Below are positions 45,495 to 53,473 of a DNA stretch of 64,000 nt, one piece after another. Position 1 is the stretch's first letter; every line of letters begins with the position of its first letter. This DNA comes from Acidobacteriaceae bacterium (GTDB lineage Bacteria > Acidobacteriota > Terriglobia > Terriglobales > Acidobacteriaceae). The stretch lies in contig PLBY01000131.1 in assembly GCA_003134655.1 (NCBI GenBank), positions 62,867-126,866 on the forward strand, written 5' to 3'. Both the position numbers and the translations under genes were made by a program. The notes under the pieces were generated by a model. The model had not been told where the DNA came from and did not search any database. It saw only the letters and a program-made list of their open reading frames with translations.

Positions 45495-46330
45495 TTGGAG
45501 CGAAACAGATCTTCGGACGGCCCGAGGAACGCGCACGAAGGGGAAGAAGCAAAAAAGTGTTTCCTAAAGAACGCAGTCGTCGGCCGTTCAAACCGCAGGC
45601 GTCTCCTTCCCATGATCAAGTCGCTGCGCCGAGTCGTCAGCTCGCGCGACGCAGCAGTAGCGAGCAACTTGGTGCTGGATGAAACCGCCGTAGTTATAGA
45701 AGCTGCCATAGTACTGTTTTTCCTAAATGGGGCGACTATTCCGAATTGCTCACTTCCAAAACAATCTGAGGAACCTTCACATCCGTCTTGTTCAATTTCG
45801 AGCGGCTCCACTCGACTGCCCTTCGCCCAGCGACTACATGCCCGTCTAAGGCTCATACGGAGGCTCAGACAGCGGTGGCTTTTAGGTGCGCTTTGAACGT
45901 CGCGGGGCGAATGGTTTCGGCGATGATCCTTTGTTCTATTCCCCGCTGGTGGAAAGCATTTGCGGAGTTCCCCTCAGAAGAGAAGGCAAACTACAGCCCT
46001 TCGCGAAGGAGCATTACCAAACCTCTTGGCCTGTCTTCCGAACCACGCCCACTCGACCATGAATTGTCACAAGGCAACGCTGTCTCCACAGACTACGAAA
46101 ATGCCCGTCTTCGAGTCTTATGGTTATCTCGGCATCTTTGTCCCGCGGGGCATTGGAGAGTGCGCAAAGCACAAGTCGGGGGTTTCTCCGTTCGGCCAGG
46201 AACCAGAGGAACACCGTGACGGCAATGATCGCGAGCTCGTAAGGCAAGGTGCCCAGATAGTGTGCCCGGTGCTTCGTGAACAGGAAAAACGCCGAAGAGA
46301 CGAGGAAACAAATTTCGGCCATGGTGGCAC
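45495..46330. repeat. Segmental repeat, copy B
   Basis: Counterpart of copy A at 41100-42060. Contains the dispersed motif at 45725-45773 and the conserved block leading into the small membrane protein gene, here intact. Between 45338 and 46013 no other gene is supported. Confidence 0.7.
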
Positions 46331-46376
46331 GCCTCAGCGAACGGGCTTTTGAATCTACTCTTTGTCTCGCCTGCAT
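46014..46376 (-). CDS. Small single-helix membrane protein
   Basis: Up to 120 residues from 46376, where GATAAGGAGAGGAAAC gives a strong ribosome binding site 5 bases before ATG. Hydrophobic stretches AEICFLVSSAFFLF and ELAIIAVTVFLWFLAE form two helices. The C-terminal third is likely run-on coding. Starts 12 bases after the cyclopropane synthase stop, so it is probably cotranscribed. A mutated copy is at 41890-42171. Function not known. Confidence 0.5.
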   Translation of the reverse strand: MQARQRVDSKARSLRRATMAEICFLVSSAFFLFTKHRAHYLGTLPYELAIIAVTVFLWFLAERRNPRLVLCALSNAPRDKDAEITIRLEDGHFRSLWRQRCLVTIHGRVGVVRKTGQEVW

Positions 46377-46387
46377 GTTTCCTCTCC

Positions 46388-47659
46388 TTATCTGGCGTCA
46401 CCAGACGCGCCCCGATTGAACTTCAAACAAGTATTGCGCTGCGAAGTGCGCCCGAAGCGCTCCGACCCCGAGTAAAGGTCTTCTCGCGTGAGAGGGAGGT
46501 TCGAGGGCTGGCCGCGGGAAAGAAGAATTTGATGCACCTGGATGATTCCCTCCCGGAAACCGGCCGACGAAGCGCGCAAATAGAGCCTCCACATCCGCAC
46601 AAATCTGTCATCGAACTGCTTACGAATGAACGGCACGGACCGTTCGAAGCGGTCCGACCAATGATCGAGTGTCAACTTGTAGTGCGGCCCCAGGTTTTCC
46701 ACATCCCAGACGTGGAGATCCCTCTGGGAAACACGGTTGATTATTTCAGCTAGTGTCGGGATATAACTTCCCGGAAAAATAAACTTTTTCGTCCACGAGG
46801 TCGTGGATCCTCGCGTGGCACCGGTAATCAGATGCAGAAGAGCCACGCCACCCGGCTTCAACAAAGCTTCCAGCGAGCGGATGAATTGGGTCAGGCGCGC
46901 CTCACCAACATGCTCGGCCATGCCGATACTCACGATCTTGTCGAACTGAGTTCCCTCGCGCACGAGCGTTTCGTAGTTATCGAGGCGCACGCTTGCTTTC
47001 CCCTGCAAGCCGCTCGACTCGATAACAGCGCTAGCACCAGCGTACTGCTCTTCGCTCAGTGTGATTCCCAATGCCCGCGCACCAAAACCTTCCGCAGCTC
47101 GGATTGCCAGTGAACCCCAACCGCAGCCAATGTCAAGTAGCGACTCGTTCGGCAGAAGCCGCAGCTTGCGCAGCGAATGATCTATCTTTTGCTGTTGCGC
47201 CCGGTCGAGCGTGTCCGAGCGAGAACGAAAGTAGGCGCAGGAATAGGTGAGTGATTCATCCAGCCAAAGGCGGAAGAAGTCGTTACCAATGTCGTAGTGG
47301 TGGGCGATATCTCTCTTCTGTCTCGTGCAGGAGCGAATACCAGCTGAAGCGGCGCGACGAATGGCTCCTGCGAATCCTAGCGGTGCATCGCTAATGGGTG
47401 CAATACCATTCTGAATGGCGAAAGAAACTAAGTCGGCGAGGTCGCCCTCCACATCCACTTGTCCGTTCATGTAGGCCTCGCCAAAGCGCATCAATGGATC
47501 CTCGCACACAAAATCGACAATACTTCCTGCGCGGAGGCGAATGGTAAACTGGGGTTCCCCATTGCCGAAATCTTCGGTAGTGCCGTCTGGGCGCACGACG
47601 GCGAAGGAACCAGTTCGAACAGATTCACGCAGCGCACCCAGCACTTGTGTTGCGATCAT
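46388..47659 (-). CDS. cfa: Cyclopropane-fatty-acyl-phospholipid synthase
   Basis: 423 residues. N-terminal SCP2-like part, then SAM-dependent methyltransferase with motif I LLDIGCGWGSLAIRAA, the catalytic-region segment HYDIGNDFFRLWLDESLTYSCAYF (shown as HYDIGNDFFRLW) and SIGMAEHVGE. Adds a methylene bridge to membrane lipid double bonds using S-adenosylmethionine. Acts at the inner membrane. It lies in the minus-strand cluster with DUF5676 and YHS genes upstream. A membrane-protecting response to acid or metal stress would fit the neighbourhood. Confidence 0.95.
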   Translation of the reverse strand: MIATQVLGALRESVRTGSFAVVRPDGTTEDFGNGEPQFTIRLRAGSIVDFVCEDPLMRFGEAYMNGQVDVEGDLADLVSFAIQNGIAPISDAPLGFAGAIRRAASAGIRSCTRQKRDIAHHYDIGNDFFRLWLDESLTYSCAYFRSRSDTLDRAQQQKIDHSLRKLRLLPNESLLDIGCGWGSLAIRAAEGFGARALGITLSEEQYAGASAVIESSGLQGKASVRLDNYETLVREGTQFDKIVSIGMAEHVGEARLTQFIRSLEALLKPGGVALLHLITGATRGSTTSWTKKFIFPGSYIPTLAEIINRVSQRDLHVWDVENLGPHYKLTLDHWSDRFERSVPFIRKQFDDRFVRMWRLYLRASSAGFREGIIQVHQILLSRGQPSNLPLTREDLYSGSERFGRTSQRNTCLKFNRGASGDAR

Positions 47660-47710
47660 TGTTCGCTCCTATAACCAGATACCCTGCATTGCCTTGTCGA
47701 AAGTTGGCTC

Positions 47711-47974
47711 CTACTGCTTCTCGCGCTGGGCGGACACGTTGTAGATCGGGACCCAAATCAGGGTTGCGTACCAGCCGTAGACATAGCTTTCCACCACTCC
47801 GAGCAAGAAACTTCTCCAGCTGATCCAGTGGAACCCAGGGAGCAAAGCTTGCCACGATTGGTACATGGCACGTGAAGGGAACAAGAGATCGAAGCAGACA
47901 CACAGAACGAATGTGATGGCCAAAAACAAACTGGTCGCGTGACCGACGGCCTTCAGCGAAAGGGTATGTCTCAT
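47711..47974 (-). CDS. DUF5676 family membrane protein
   Basis: 87 residues with helices about 10-30 and 52-75. The FVLCVCFDLLFPSRAMYQSW and SFLLGVVESYVYGWYATLIW blocks are DUF5676 signatures. These small proteins are regularly found beside copper ATPases and YHS proteins, as here. Role unknown. Confidence 0.9.
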   Translation of the reverse strand: MRHTLSLKAVGHATSLFLAITFVLCVCFDLLFPSRAMYQSWQALLPGFHWISWRSFLLGVVESYVYGWYATLIWVPIYNVSAQREKQ

Positions 47975-47989
47975 TTCCTCGTTCCTCTT

Positions 47990-48271
47990 CTATGACCGAT
48001 ACCGTTGCGGCTCAGCCTCAAACTTGTCCAGGCACGTTAGGGAGCAGAAATGCCATACGCGGCCTTCATCGTTCTTCGTGTAGCCCTGGCCGGGTTCTAC
48101 CCTCATTCCGCACACCGGATCTTTGATTGAGCCCTCTCCGGCTGCGGCCCCGACCCCGCCATGCCCTTCGTGCCCCCTCTGATTCCCGTGAACCGCGTGT
48201 GCGCCACAGCCGAAGCGCATCATCAGATAAAAGAAAGCTGCAAACAGTAACAATGACAGTAGGCCATGCAT
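47990..48271 (-). CDS. Membrane-anchored YHS domain protein
   Basis: 93 residues. N-terminal helix (GLLSLLLFAAFFYLMMRFG), a His/Gly-rich linker (HAVHGNQRGHEGHGG) and a YHS domain (KDPVCGMRVEPGQG, FCSLTCLDKFEAEPQRY) with both Cys sites. Likely periplasm-facing or cytoplasmic copper capture. Start ATG at 48271 has GGAGGAG upstream. 15 bases before DUF5676. Confidence 0.9.
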   Translation of the reverse strand: MHGLLSLLLFAAFFYLMMRFGCGAHAVHGNQRGHEGHGGVGAAAGEGSIKDPVCGMRVEPGQGYTKNDEGRVWHFCSLTCLDKFEAEPQRYRS

Positions 48272-48436
48272 AAGTCGTCTCCTCCTTTCCGTCTTGGCGC
48301 ATGCCTAAAACCCGCCGCAGTGTCAGGCTATCTGCAGGTTACTTCGCAGCGTTTTTTTCGCCGTCCCCCACACTTTTGTCAGTCCTTCTACGATCTGCGT
48401 CTACCTATGCTGCACGCCATGCTGCTCAATCAGGAA

Positions 48437-49864
48437 TCACCGTATGTACCTTTCGAACGCGCCATATCGCTCGACGACGGGACCTCGGCGAAGCATGAGG
48501 AGAATTACGAGTGCTCCGACGATCACGTCATTCCACGTCGCGGCATTTGCGGCGCCGCCCAGCAGCCACGGGGCAGCGATTATCCATGCGCCAAAGAGCA
48601 CGTTGACAAAGCGCGCGGCGCGGCCCACTTCGGCGAGAGCAATAATGGCGACGGTCACGATCAGCGCGCCGATGAGGTGGTCGCTGTGTGCAGCCTTCCC
48701 GGTGCTGCCCAGTGTGGAGGGCGCAAACATCAGCCACAGTCCCAGCACCGCGCTAACCACTAGATTCCACGGCAGCGATACTCCCCAGAACATCGCCATC
48801 GGGCGCACTACATCGGGACGCTCGGGACCAGCGACAGCTTCGCGCATGTCTCGCAGCGCGCCGCCCGACCAGAATACCTTCCAGAGCGACTGTCCCTCCT
48901 GGCGCGCTTGCACCAGGAACTGAAGCATGGCCATGACCTCGTCGAGCGTGAGCGAAATCATGATCAGCATCGCGGCGGCGGCGATGAGGCAAGGCGTGCA
49001 CCATGCACCGACTGCGAGCGGCTGCAGAATGATGAGCGTGATGCTGACGATGCCCAGCGGCACAACGAGGATGCCGAAGAACGTAACCATCCATGGCATT
49101 GTCCGCCAACGGGTTTTGTCACCCATGAACCCCATGAGGAATTCGACCATGTAAGCGACCGCACCCAGCCCCGCATCTGGGATGGGGAAGGCGCGCGAAA
49201 CGGCGGAGGTGAGGACGCTCATTGTCCCGTGTCCGAAGAACGGGTCGCGGAATGACGTGATGTAATGAAGCTCGAACGAAGTCATTTGCCGCGACAGGAA
49301 GAACCCGACGAGCGCGAGCGCGATAATCGGCGCACGCTGGGGCCAAGTCGATGGGTTGTACGACCAACCGCGCGGCACGTCCGAACCGGGTATCATGCGC
49401 ATCCCCGGCATCGCTACCAAAATCGCGAAGACGATCACCAGCGCGCCGCCCAGCGTGTCGTTGGCGTAGACGGCGGACGTGGGCGACCAAAAGATGAGGG
49501 GCGCGAAGAGCAGCCAGACGCCGACCAGCGAGGTAGTCCACGGCGCCCAGAGCTTGAGCGACGGGCCCTTCGACAGCGAGAGGATGCTGAGAAAGATGAC
49601 CAGCACACCGCTCACTGCATCACTGACCTGGAGCGCGGTGCTGCCGTATCCGAGCGCGAAGACACTCGTGGCCAGCCACAGTCCGACTACCATGTTGGCA
49701 AAGTGAGGCCAGGATGGCGCCATATTTTCCATCTTTGCGCCGGGCGCCGCAGACTTGTCATCCGGCATGTGCATCTGTGTTGCATCGCCGCCCGGAGATT
49801 TGGCAGGTTGCGCGGAAGGCGCGTGGACGCCGGGATGCGCGTGGTCAGGCGTCATGGGACTCAC
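48437..49864 (-). CDS. SPW-repeat / VKOR-like fusion membrane protein
   Basis: 475 residues. His/Met-rich start (HAHPGVHAPSAQ, MHMPDDK), two SPW-type helix pairs (about 50-150), a VKOR-like block (about 178-330) with the redox pair WCTPC (Cys289, Cys292) and two more SPW-type pairs (about 370-465, with LFGAWIIAAPWLLGG). VKOR proteins reoxidise thiol-disulfide partners with quinone, but the usual second loop Cys pair is absent here, so activity may differ. First base group ATGA overlaps the stop of the epimerase gene. Metal-rich ends fit the copper theme. Confidence 0.8.
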   Translation of the reverse strand: MSPMTPDHAHPGVHAPSAQPAKSPGGDATQMHMPDDKSAAPGAKMENMAPSWPHFANMVVGLWLATSVFALGYGSTALQVSDAVSGVLVIFLSILSLSKGPSLKLWAPWTTSLVGVWLLFAPLIFWSPTSAVYANDTLGGALVIVFAILVAMPGMRMIPGSDVPRGWSYNPSTWPQRAPIIALALVGFFLSRQMTSFELHYITSFRDPFFGHGTMSVLTSAVSRAFPIPDAGLGAVAYMVEFLMGFMGDKTRWRTMPWMVTFFGILVVPLGIVSITLIILQPLAVGAWCTPCLIAAAAMLIMISLTLDEVMAMLQFLVQARQEGQSLWKVFWSGGALRDMREAVAGPERPDVVRPMAMFWGVSLPWNLVVSAVLGLWLMFAPSTLGSTGKAAHSDHLIGALIVTVAIIALAEVGRAARFVNVLFGAWIIAAPWLLGGAANAATWNDVIVGALVILLMLRRGPVVERYGAFERYIR

Positions 49865-50967
49865 CCCTTCACCAATGTTTCGGTCTGCTTTTGCATCTCG
49901 GATGATGGTTCCAGCTTGTTTTCCTTGTACCAGCCGAGCGGATTTTCTTTGAGCGCGGCGATCATCTTCGGCAGCGTTTCGCGCAGCGAACGCTTCGGCT
50001 CCCAGTTGAGCAGCGTGCGGGCGCGCGTGATGTCGAGCGCGTAGTGGTCATTCGCCCGGTCAATCATCCACGGTTTGAGGAAGGGGTCGGCTCCAGGTAG
50101 TTTTTCCATCACCCAGGCACCAGCCTTTGCCAGCGGAGCTAGCGCACCGGGCACCTCGATAGTTTCCAAGTTCTCGCCATGGATCAGGCGGGCCAGCGTA
50201 TGCTGAACTTCGTCGTAGCTCAGTGGCTCCGGCTCTCCCAGCAGAATTGGGACTTCGTGCGGCAACGTGGCGCGGCGCTCGACCACTAGATCAATCGCAT
50301 CCACTAGATCATCCATATGCATGAAGGACTGCCCGTGAGAGGTGCTGCCGGAGTAGACGTGGCTCGTGAGCTGCCGCTCGTAAATGCGCTGAATCTGGTG
50401 GGCAATGGGAATCGAATGACAGCGATCGCCGTACACCCCGGCAATGCGCAACAGTACTGCGGGGATATCGCCGCGCTCTTCGTGGATGAGCTTCTCGGTA
50501 CGAACTTTCGACTCCGGGTACGCCCATGTTGGTCCGATCGGCCAATCTTCATTAATGAATTGACCAGGTTCAGCTGGACGATGTACGAGCATTGTGCTCG
50601 AAAACATAAACTGTTCGACCTGAAAGCCCAGATCGCGCAGCCCGCGGAGCAGGCGTCCCGTGCCTTGCACCGTGATTTCGTCGTACTTCGTGCTCGGTTC
50701 GCCGAGGAAATCATAGTAGGCAGCGAGATGAATGACCGAAGCGATGCGGGCCCCGTGGTGTTCGCGGACCATCCTGAGCCCTTCCTGCACGCTCTCGTCC
50801 GATGTAATTTCGACGGATATCCCCACACATCCGGGGCTCGGCGTTTTCGGTGCATTAAGGTCGAAGCCGACGATGCTGTCAAAGCGGCCGACGAAGCGCC
50901 GCATTACCGCCGTGCCGATTGTTCCGTTGGACCCGGTAACGAGGACGATACCGCTATTTGTCTTCAT
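49861..50967 (-). CDS. NAD-dependent epimerase/dehydratase
   Basis: Extended short-chain dehydrogenase, about 368 residues, Rossmann motif VLVTGSNGTIG at the N-terminus. The SSTMLVHRP and YPESKVRTEKLI segments hold the catalytic Ser and YxxxK. Substrate unknown; related to UDP-sugar epimerases. Start 50967 has GGGAG. Its stop overlaps the VKOR gene start (ATGA), a sign of coupling. Confidence 0.88.
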   Translation of the reverse strand: MKTNSGIVLVTGSNGTIGTAVMRRFVGRFDSIVGFDLNAPKTPSPGCVGISVEITSDESVQEGLRMVREHHGARIASVIHLAAYYDFLGEPSTKYDEITVQGTGRLLRGLRDLGFQVEQFMFSSTMLVHRPAEPGQFINEDWPIGPTWAYPESKVRTEKLIHEERGDIPAVLLRIAGVYGDRCHSIPIAHQIQRIYERQLTSHVYSGSTSHGQSFMHMDDLVDAIDLVVERRATLPHEVPILLGEPEPLSYDEVQHTLARLIHGENLETIEVPGALAPLAKAGAWVMEKLPGADPFLKPWMIDRANDHYALDITRARTLLNWEPKRSLRETLPKMIAALKENPLGWYKENKLEPSSEMQKQTETLVKG

Positions 50968-51068
50968 CGCTGTTTCTCCCGTGCGATCATTCGATTTGAA
51001 CAATGTTTCTGGTCTCAGACGAGTTCAGTTGTCGGTTCAGAATTCTGTCTCTGCCAGCAGTTTGCGCA

Positions 51069-51368
51069 TCACGGTGTCCTGTGATGCAGAATCCGGGTTT
51101 TCCGCGCCGGCGATTTCCCGAGTCCGGCCAGTACCGGCACGAAAGCACGCTGACTATGCCACGTGAAGTGCTCGTAAACGCTCGACCAGTACAGGCCGAA
51201 GGTGAAAGCGAACATCAACTCTTCCAGCGGTACGCCAATCAAACGAATTCCTGAGATTGCTTTCAGGTTCCAAACCGCCACGACGTACCCCGGAAAGGCA
51301 AGATTGAATAAAGCGAATACGAAAAAGTAAATCACGAAGAACAGGCCGCCGCTGACGATCATCTTCAT
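51069..51368 (-). CDS. Lycopene-cyclase-domain protein, C-terminal part
   Basis: About 99 residues, three helices, with FPGYVVAVWNLKAISGIRLI and GVPLEELMFAFTFGLYWSSVYEH, which are signatures of lycopene-cyclase domain (CrtYc/d type) proteins including the PLEE motif. Begins at an ATG overlapping the TGA of the upstream piece (ATGA). In many bacteria the two parts are one protein, in actinobacteria two. Here either a coupled two-gene form or a one-base frameshift. Confidence 0.8.
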   Translation of the reverse strand: MKMIVSGGLFFVIYFFVFALFNLAFPGYVVAVWNLKAISGIRLIGVPLEELMFAFTFGLYWSSVYEHFTWHSQRAFVPVLAGLGKSPARKTRILHHRTP

Positions 51369-51805
51369 CCACAAGTCGCGACGGCAATACTTAAGGTGGC
51401 AAAGAAACCAGCAACAAGTGCGATTGCCGATAAGTAGATCGGATTCAAACGCGTTGTGACACTGAGTATCCCGAACAACGCCGGTGCCGAAAGGACGGCG
51501 AGAGTGTGTTGTCGATGAAGTCCCTTGTCACGCTCGGCCGCGATGGTTTCGACTGGTCCCATGTGAAATAGAAGTTCGTAACAGGCAAACGCGATGCCAC
51601 CGATGGAAAATGCAAACAACAGACTTTCCAAATCAAAACCAGTCCGATGTGCAAGATCAAGAAAAGTGAACAGATTCCAGTAGCGCGGCACAAATAGTGG
51701 TTCAGTTAATCCCAACAATCCCGTATAGAGGCTTACTCGCAACATACTGGCGTTGAGGTCGTCGCGGAGTGCGTGCACCGCAACCCACACTACCGTTAAT
51801 GCCAC
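51365..51805 (-). CDS. Lycopene-cyclase-domain protein, N-terminal part
   Basis: 146 residues from a GTG. Helices and the segment TEPLFVPRYWNLFTFLDLAH with GFDLESLLFAFSIGGIAF, typical of the first half of this family (acidic residue in DLES). The frame is closed by TAG just upstream of the GTG, so the usual first helix is lacking. Family members cyclise or otherwise act on carotenoids; the substrate here is unknown since no other carotenoid gene lies in the window. Confidence 0.75.
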   Translation of the reverse strand: MALTVVWVAVHALRDDLNASMLRVSLYTGLLGLTEPLFVPRYWNLFTFLDLAHRTGFDLESLLFAFSIGGIAFACYELLFHMGPVETIAAERDKGLHRQHTLAVLSAPALFGILSVTTRLNPIYLSAIALVAGFFATLSIAVATCG

Positions 51806-52023
51806 ACTTAGAACCTAGGTATGCGTAGGTCCAACTCGCATGCTCGTGTGTGGTCATACAGGTCCTCCGCGACCCGTGTGCCGAGTTGAAACGGCGGTCC
51901 GCTTTGCCGAAATAGAAAAAACTGGCGTGGACGTGAGGGTCCGGACGCTGCCAGCATTAACCCGTGCTGCCCTCTAGAACGCTGTTCCGCCTTCTCAGGG
52001 ACTGCCGCGTTAAAGCAGCCTGC

Positions 52024-52130
52024 ATAATCTTGCACATTCCCTAAATGGGGCGACTGTTCCGAATTGCTCACTTTTCAAAACAATCTGGAAAATTGGCGGT
52101 TCGAGAGATTTGTTTGCGTCGGTGGCCGAC
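52024..52130. repeat. Segmental repeat, copy D, with dispersed motif
   Basis: GACTGTTCCGAATTGCTCAC and flanks as in copies A and B, followed by GTTCGAGAGATTTGTTTGCG, which is also found at about 41506. Lies in a gene-poor stretch of about 1 kb (51806-52888). Confidence 0.65.
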
Positions 52131-52199
52131 TCTTCCCGGCGAGGCAGCACCCACCGGCGCATATCTTACAACCATCCCGAGAGCAAGCTAGATCGAGAG

Positions 52200-52335
52200 G
52201 TTCCATCGCGGCTTAAAAGAATGAGGAGGTGTGGCTCAACGAGTACGGACCTTCGATCAGGCCGAGCAGAGCATCGCCCGCTGGATCCAGAAGTATAATG
52301 ACGACCCGTTGCATCGCGACTCCACGGACAAACCC
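52200..52335 (+). mobile_element. Remnant of an IS3-type transposase
   Basis: Read across a frameshift the plus strand gives KNEEVWLNEY then RTFDQAEQSIARWIQKYND, the end of the integrase core of IS3-family transposases. It lacks the start and the catalytic Asp-Asp-Glu region upstream. No terminal inverted repeats seen. Old, inactive insertion. Confidence 0.6.
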
Positions 52336-52611
52336 GCACGACGCTCGTGCCCGGTTCGCTCAAATCCTTACTTCGAGCACGGCCCCACGTGTCCAGTTCT
52401 GAGGGGTGCACTGCAGAAACTGTTTTGTCCTGCTTGCCAAGGGAGCGCCGATTAATGATGCCGAAGTGCAGCCACGTCACCTGGGTTCAACGCTTCATCG
52501 CTTCGAGTACTTGTTTGGCTATGAATGGAGACCCCATAGGTCACATGGAAGCTTATGATTACCCACTCCCGAATTCGCACAGAAGCCGCCGGATCATCCG
52601 GATACGCAATT

Positions 52612-52648
52612 TGTAACAACCGTACAATATTGAACAGTCTGTGTGAAG
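52612..52648 (+). repeat. Dispersed motif, copy 5
   Basis: CGTACAATATTGAACAGTCT, a variant of the repeated motif, in the gene-poor stretch before the cupin gene. The flanks differ from the others. Confidence 0.4.
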
Positions 52649-52888
52649 GCACATCATCGATTATTGTGCCGGGTGGAGACGCGAATGACTTCGGATGACC
52701 CAACAAGTCTCCCATAGCTGAATCTACTTAAGTCAAGCTCGAAACCTGCATTTCGTGGATATTGCGTTTCGTGAAGCTCAGTAACGGCGCTAAAGAGCGA
52801 TCCTCGGACCGCGCCGACAGCCTTTCCGACGAAAACGTGTGTGACTTCTAGGGAGATCAGGCTACTCAACAGCAAGGAAGTATTGACC

Positions 52889-53314
52889 ATGACTGCAAAC
52901 ACTAGCGCGTGTCATCCAGGCGATAGCAGCGAGGCCTTGAACAGGCTGCCGCAGTTGGCTGAGCCTCTACTACAGTTCGATTTGCGGAAAGAAAGTCGGC
53001 AACTACGCCGGGAAGACTCGTGGCAGCGCGAGACAGGACGGAGTTCCAAGACGCTCGCGAAGTATCCAGATTTCCGAATCATTCTGGTTCTGATGAAGGC
53101 CAACACACAAATGAACGAGCACCGAGCCGAAGGTCGAATCTCGATTCATCACCTACTGGGAAAGATTTGTATCCATCTGCCAGATCAAAAAGTCAACTTG
53201 GCGGTTGGACAATTATTGGTTCTGGACTGTGGCATGGTACACAATGTCGAAGCTTTGAAAGAGAGTGCGTTCTTGCTCACCGTCTCTTGGCCCAAGGGCC
53301 CATCGGGATCCTGA
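52889..53314 (+). CDS. Cupin-like protein
   Basis: About 141 residues. C-terminal half is a cupin barrel: NEHRAEGRISIHHLLGKICI and VGQLLVLDCGMVHNVEALKE, with His residues that could hold a metal. N-terminal half is helical and charged. Start at 52889 with AAGGAAG upstream. Small cupins of this kind are often sensors or protective proteins. Function not known. Confidence 0.8.
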   Translation: MTANTSACHPGDSSEALNRLPQLAEPLLQFDLRKESRQLRREDSWQRETGRSSKTLAKYPDFRIILVLMKANTQMNEHRAEGRISIHHLLGKICIHLPDQKVNLAVGQLLVLDCGMVHNVEALKESAFLLTVSWPKGPSGS

Positions 53315-53473
53315 TGCGGAAAGTTTGTCAGGTACACGGAGATTCTCCTCCGCTACAAGCAAGCGCCACGGGCTCAATACGCTCGGCGTCGCTGAGGAAT
53401 GGCTCGCGGCGTGGAGCGAACGGCGATATGGAGCAAATAACCAAAGGTCGATCTCATAAGCGGGAGGTGTTGC

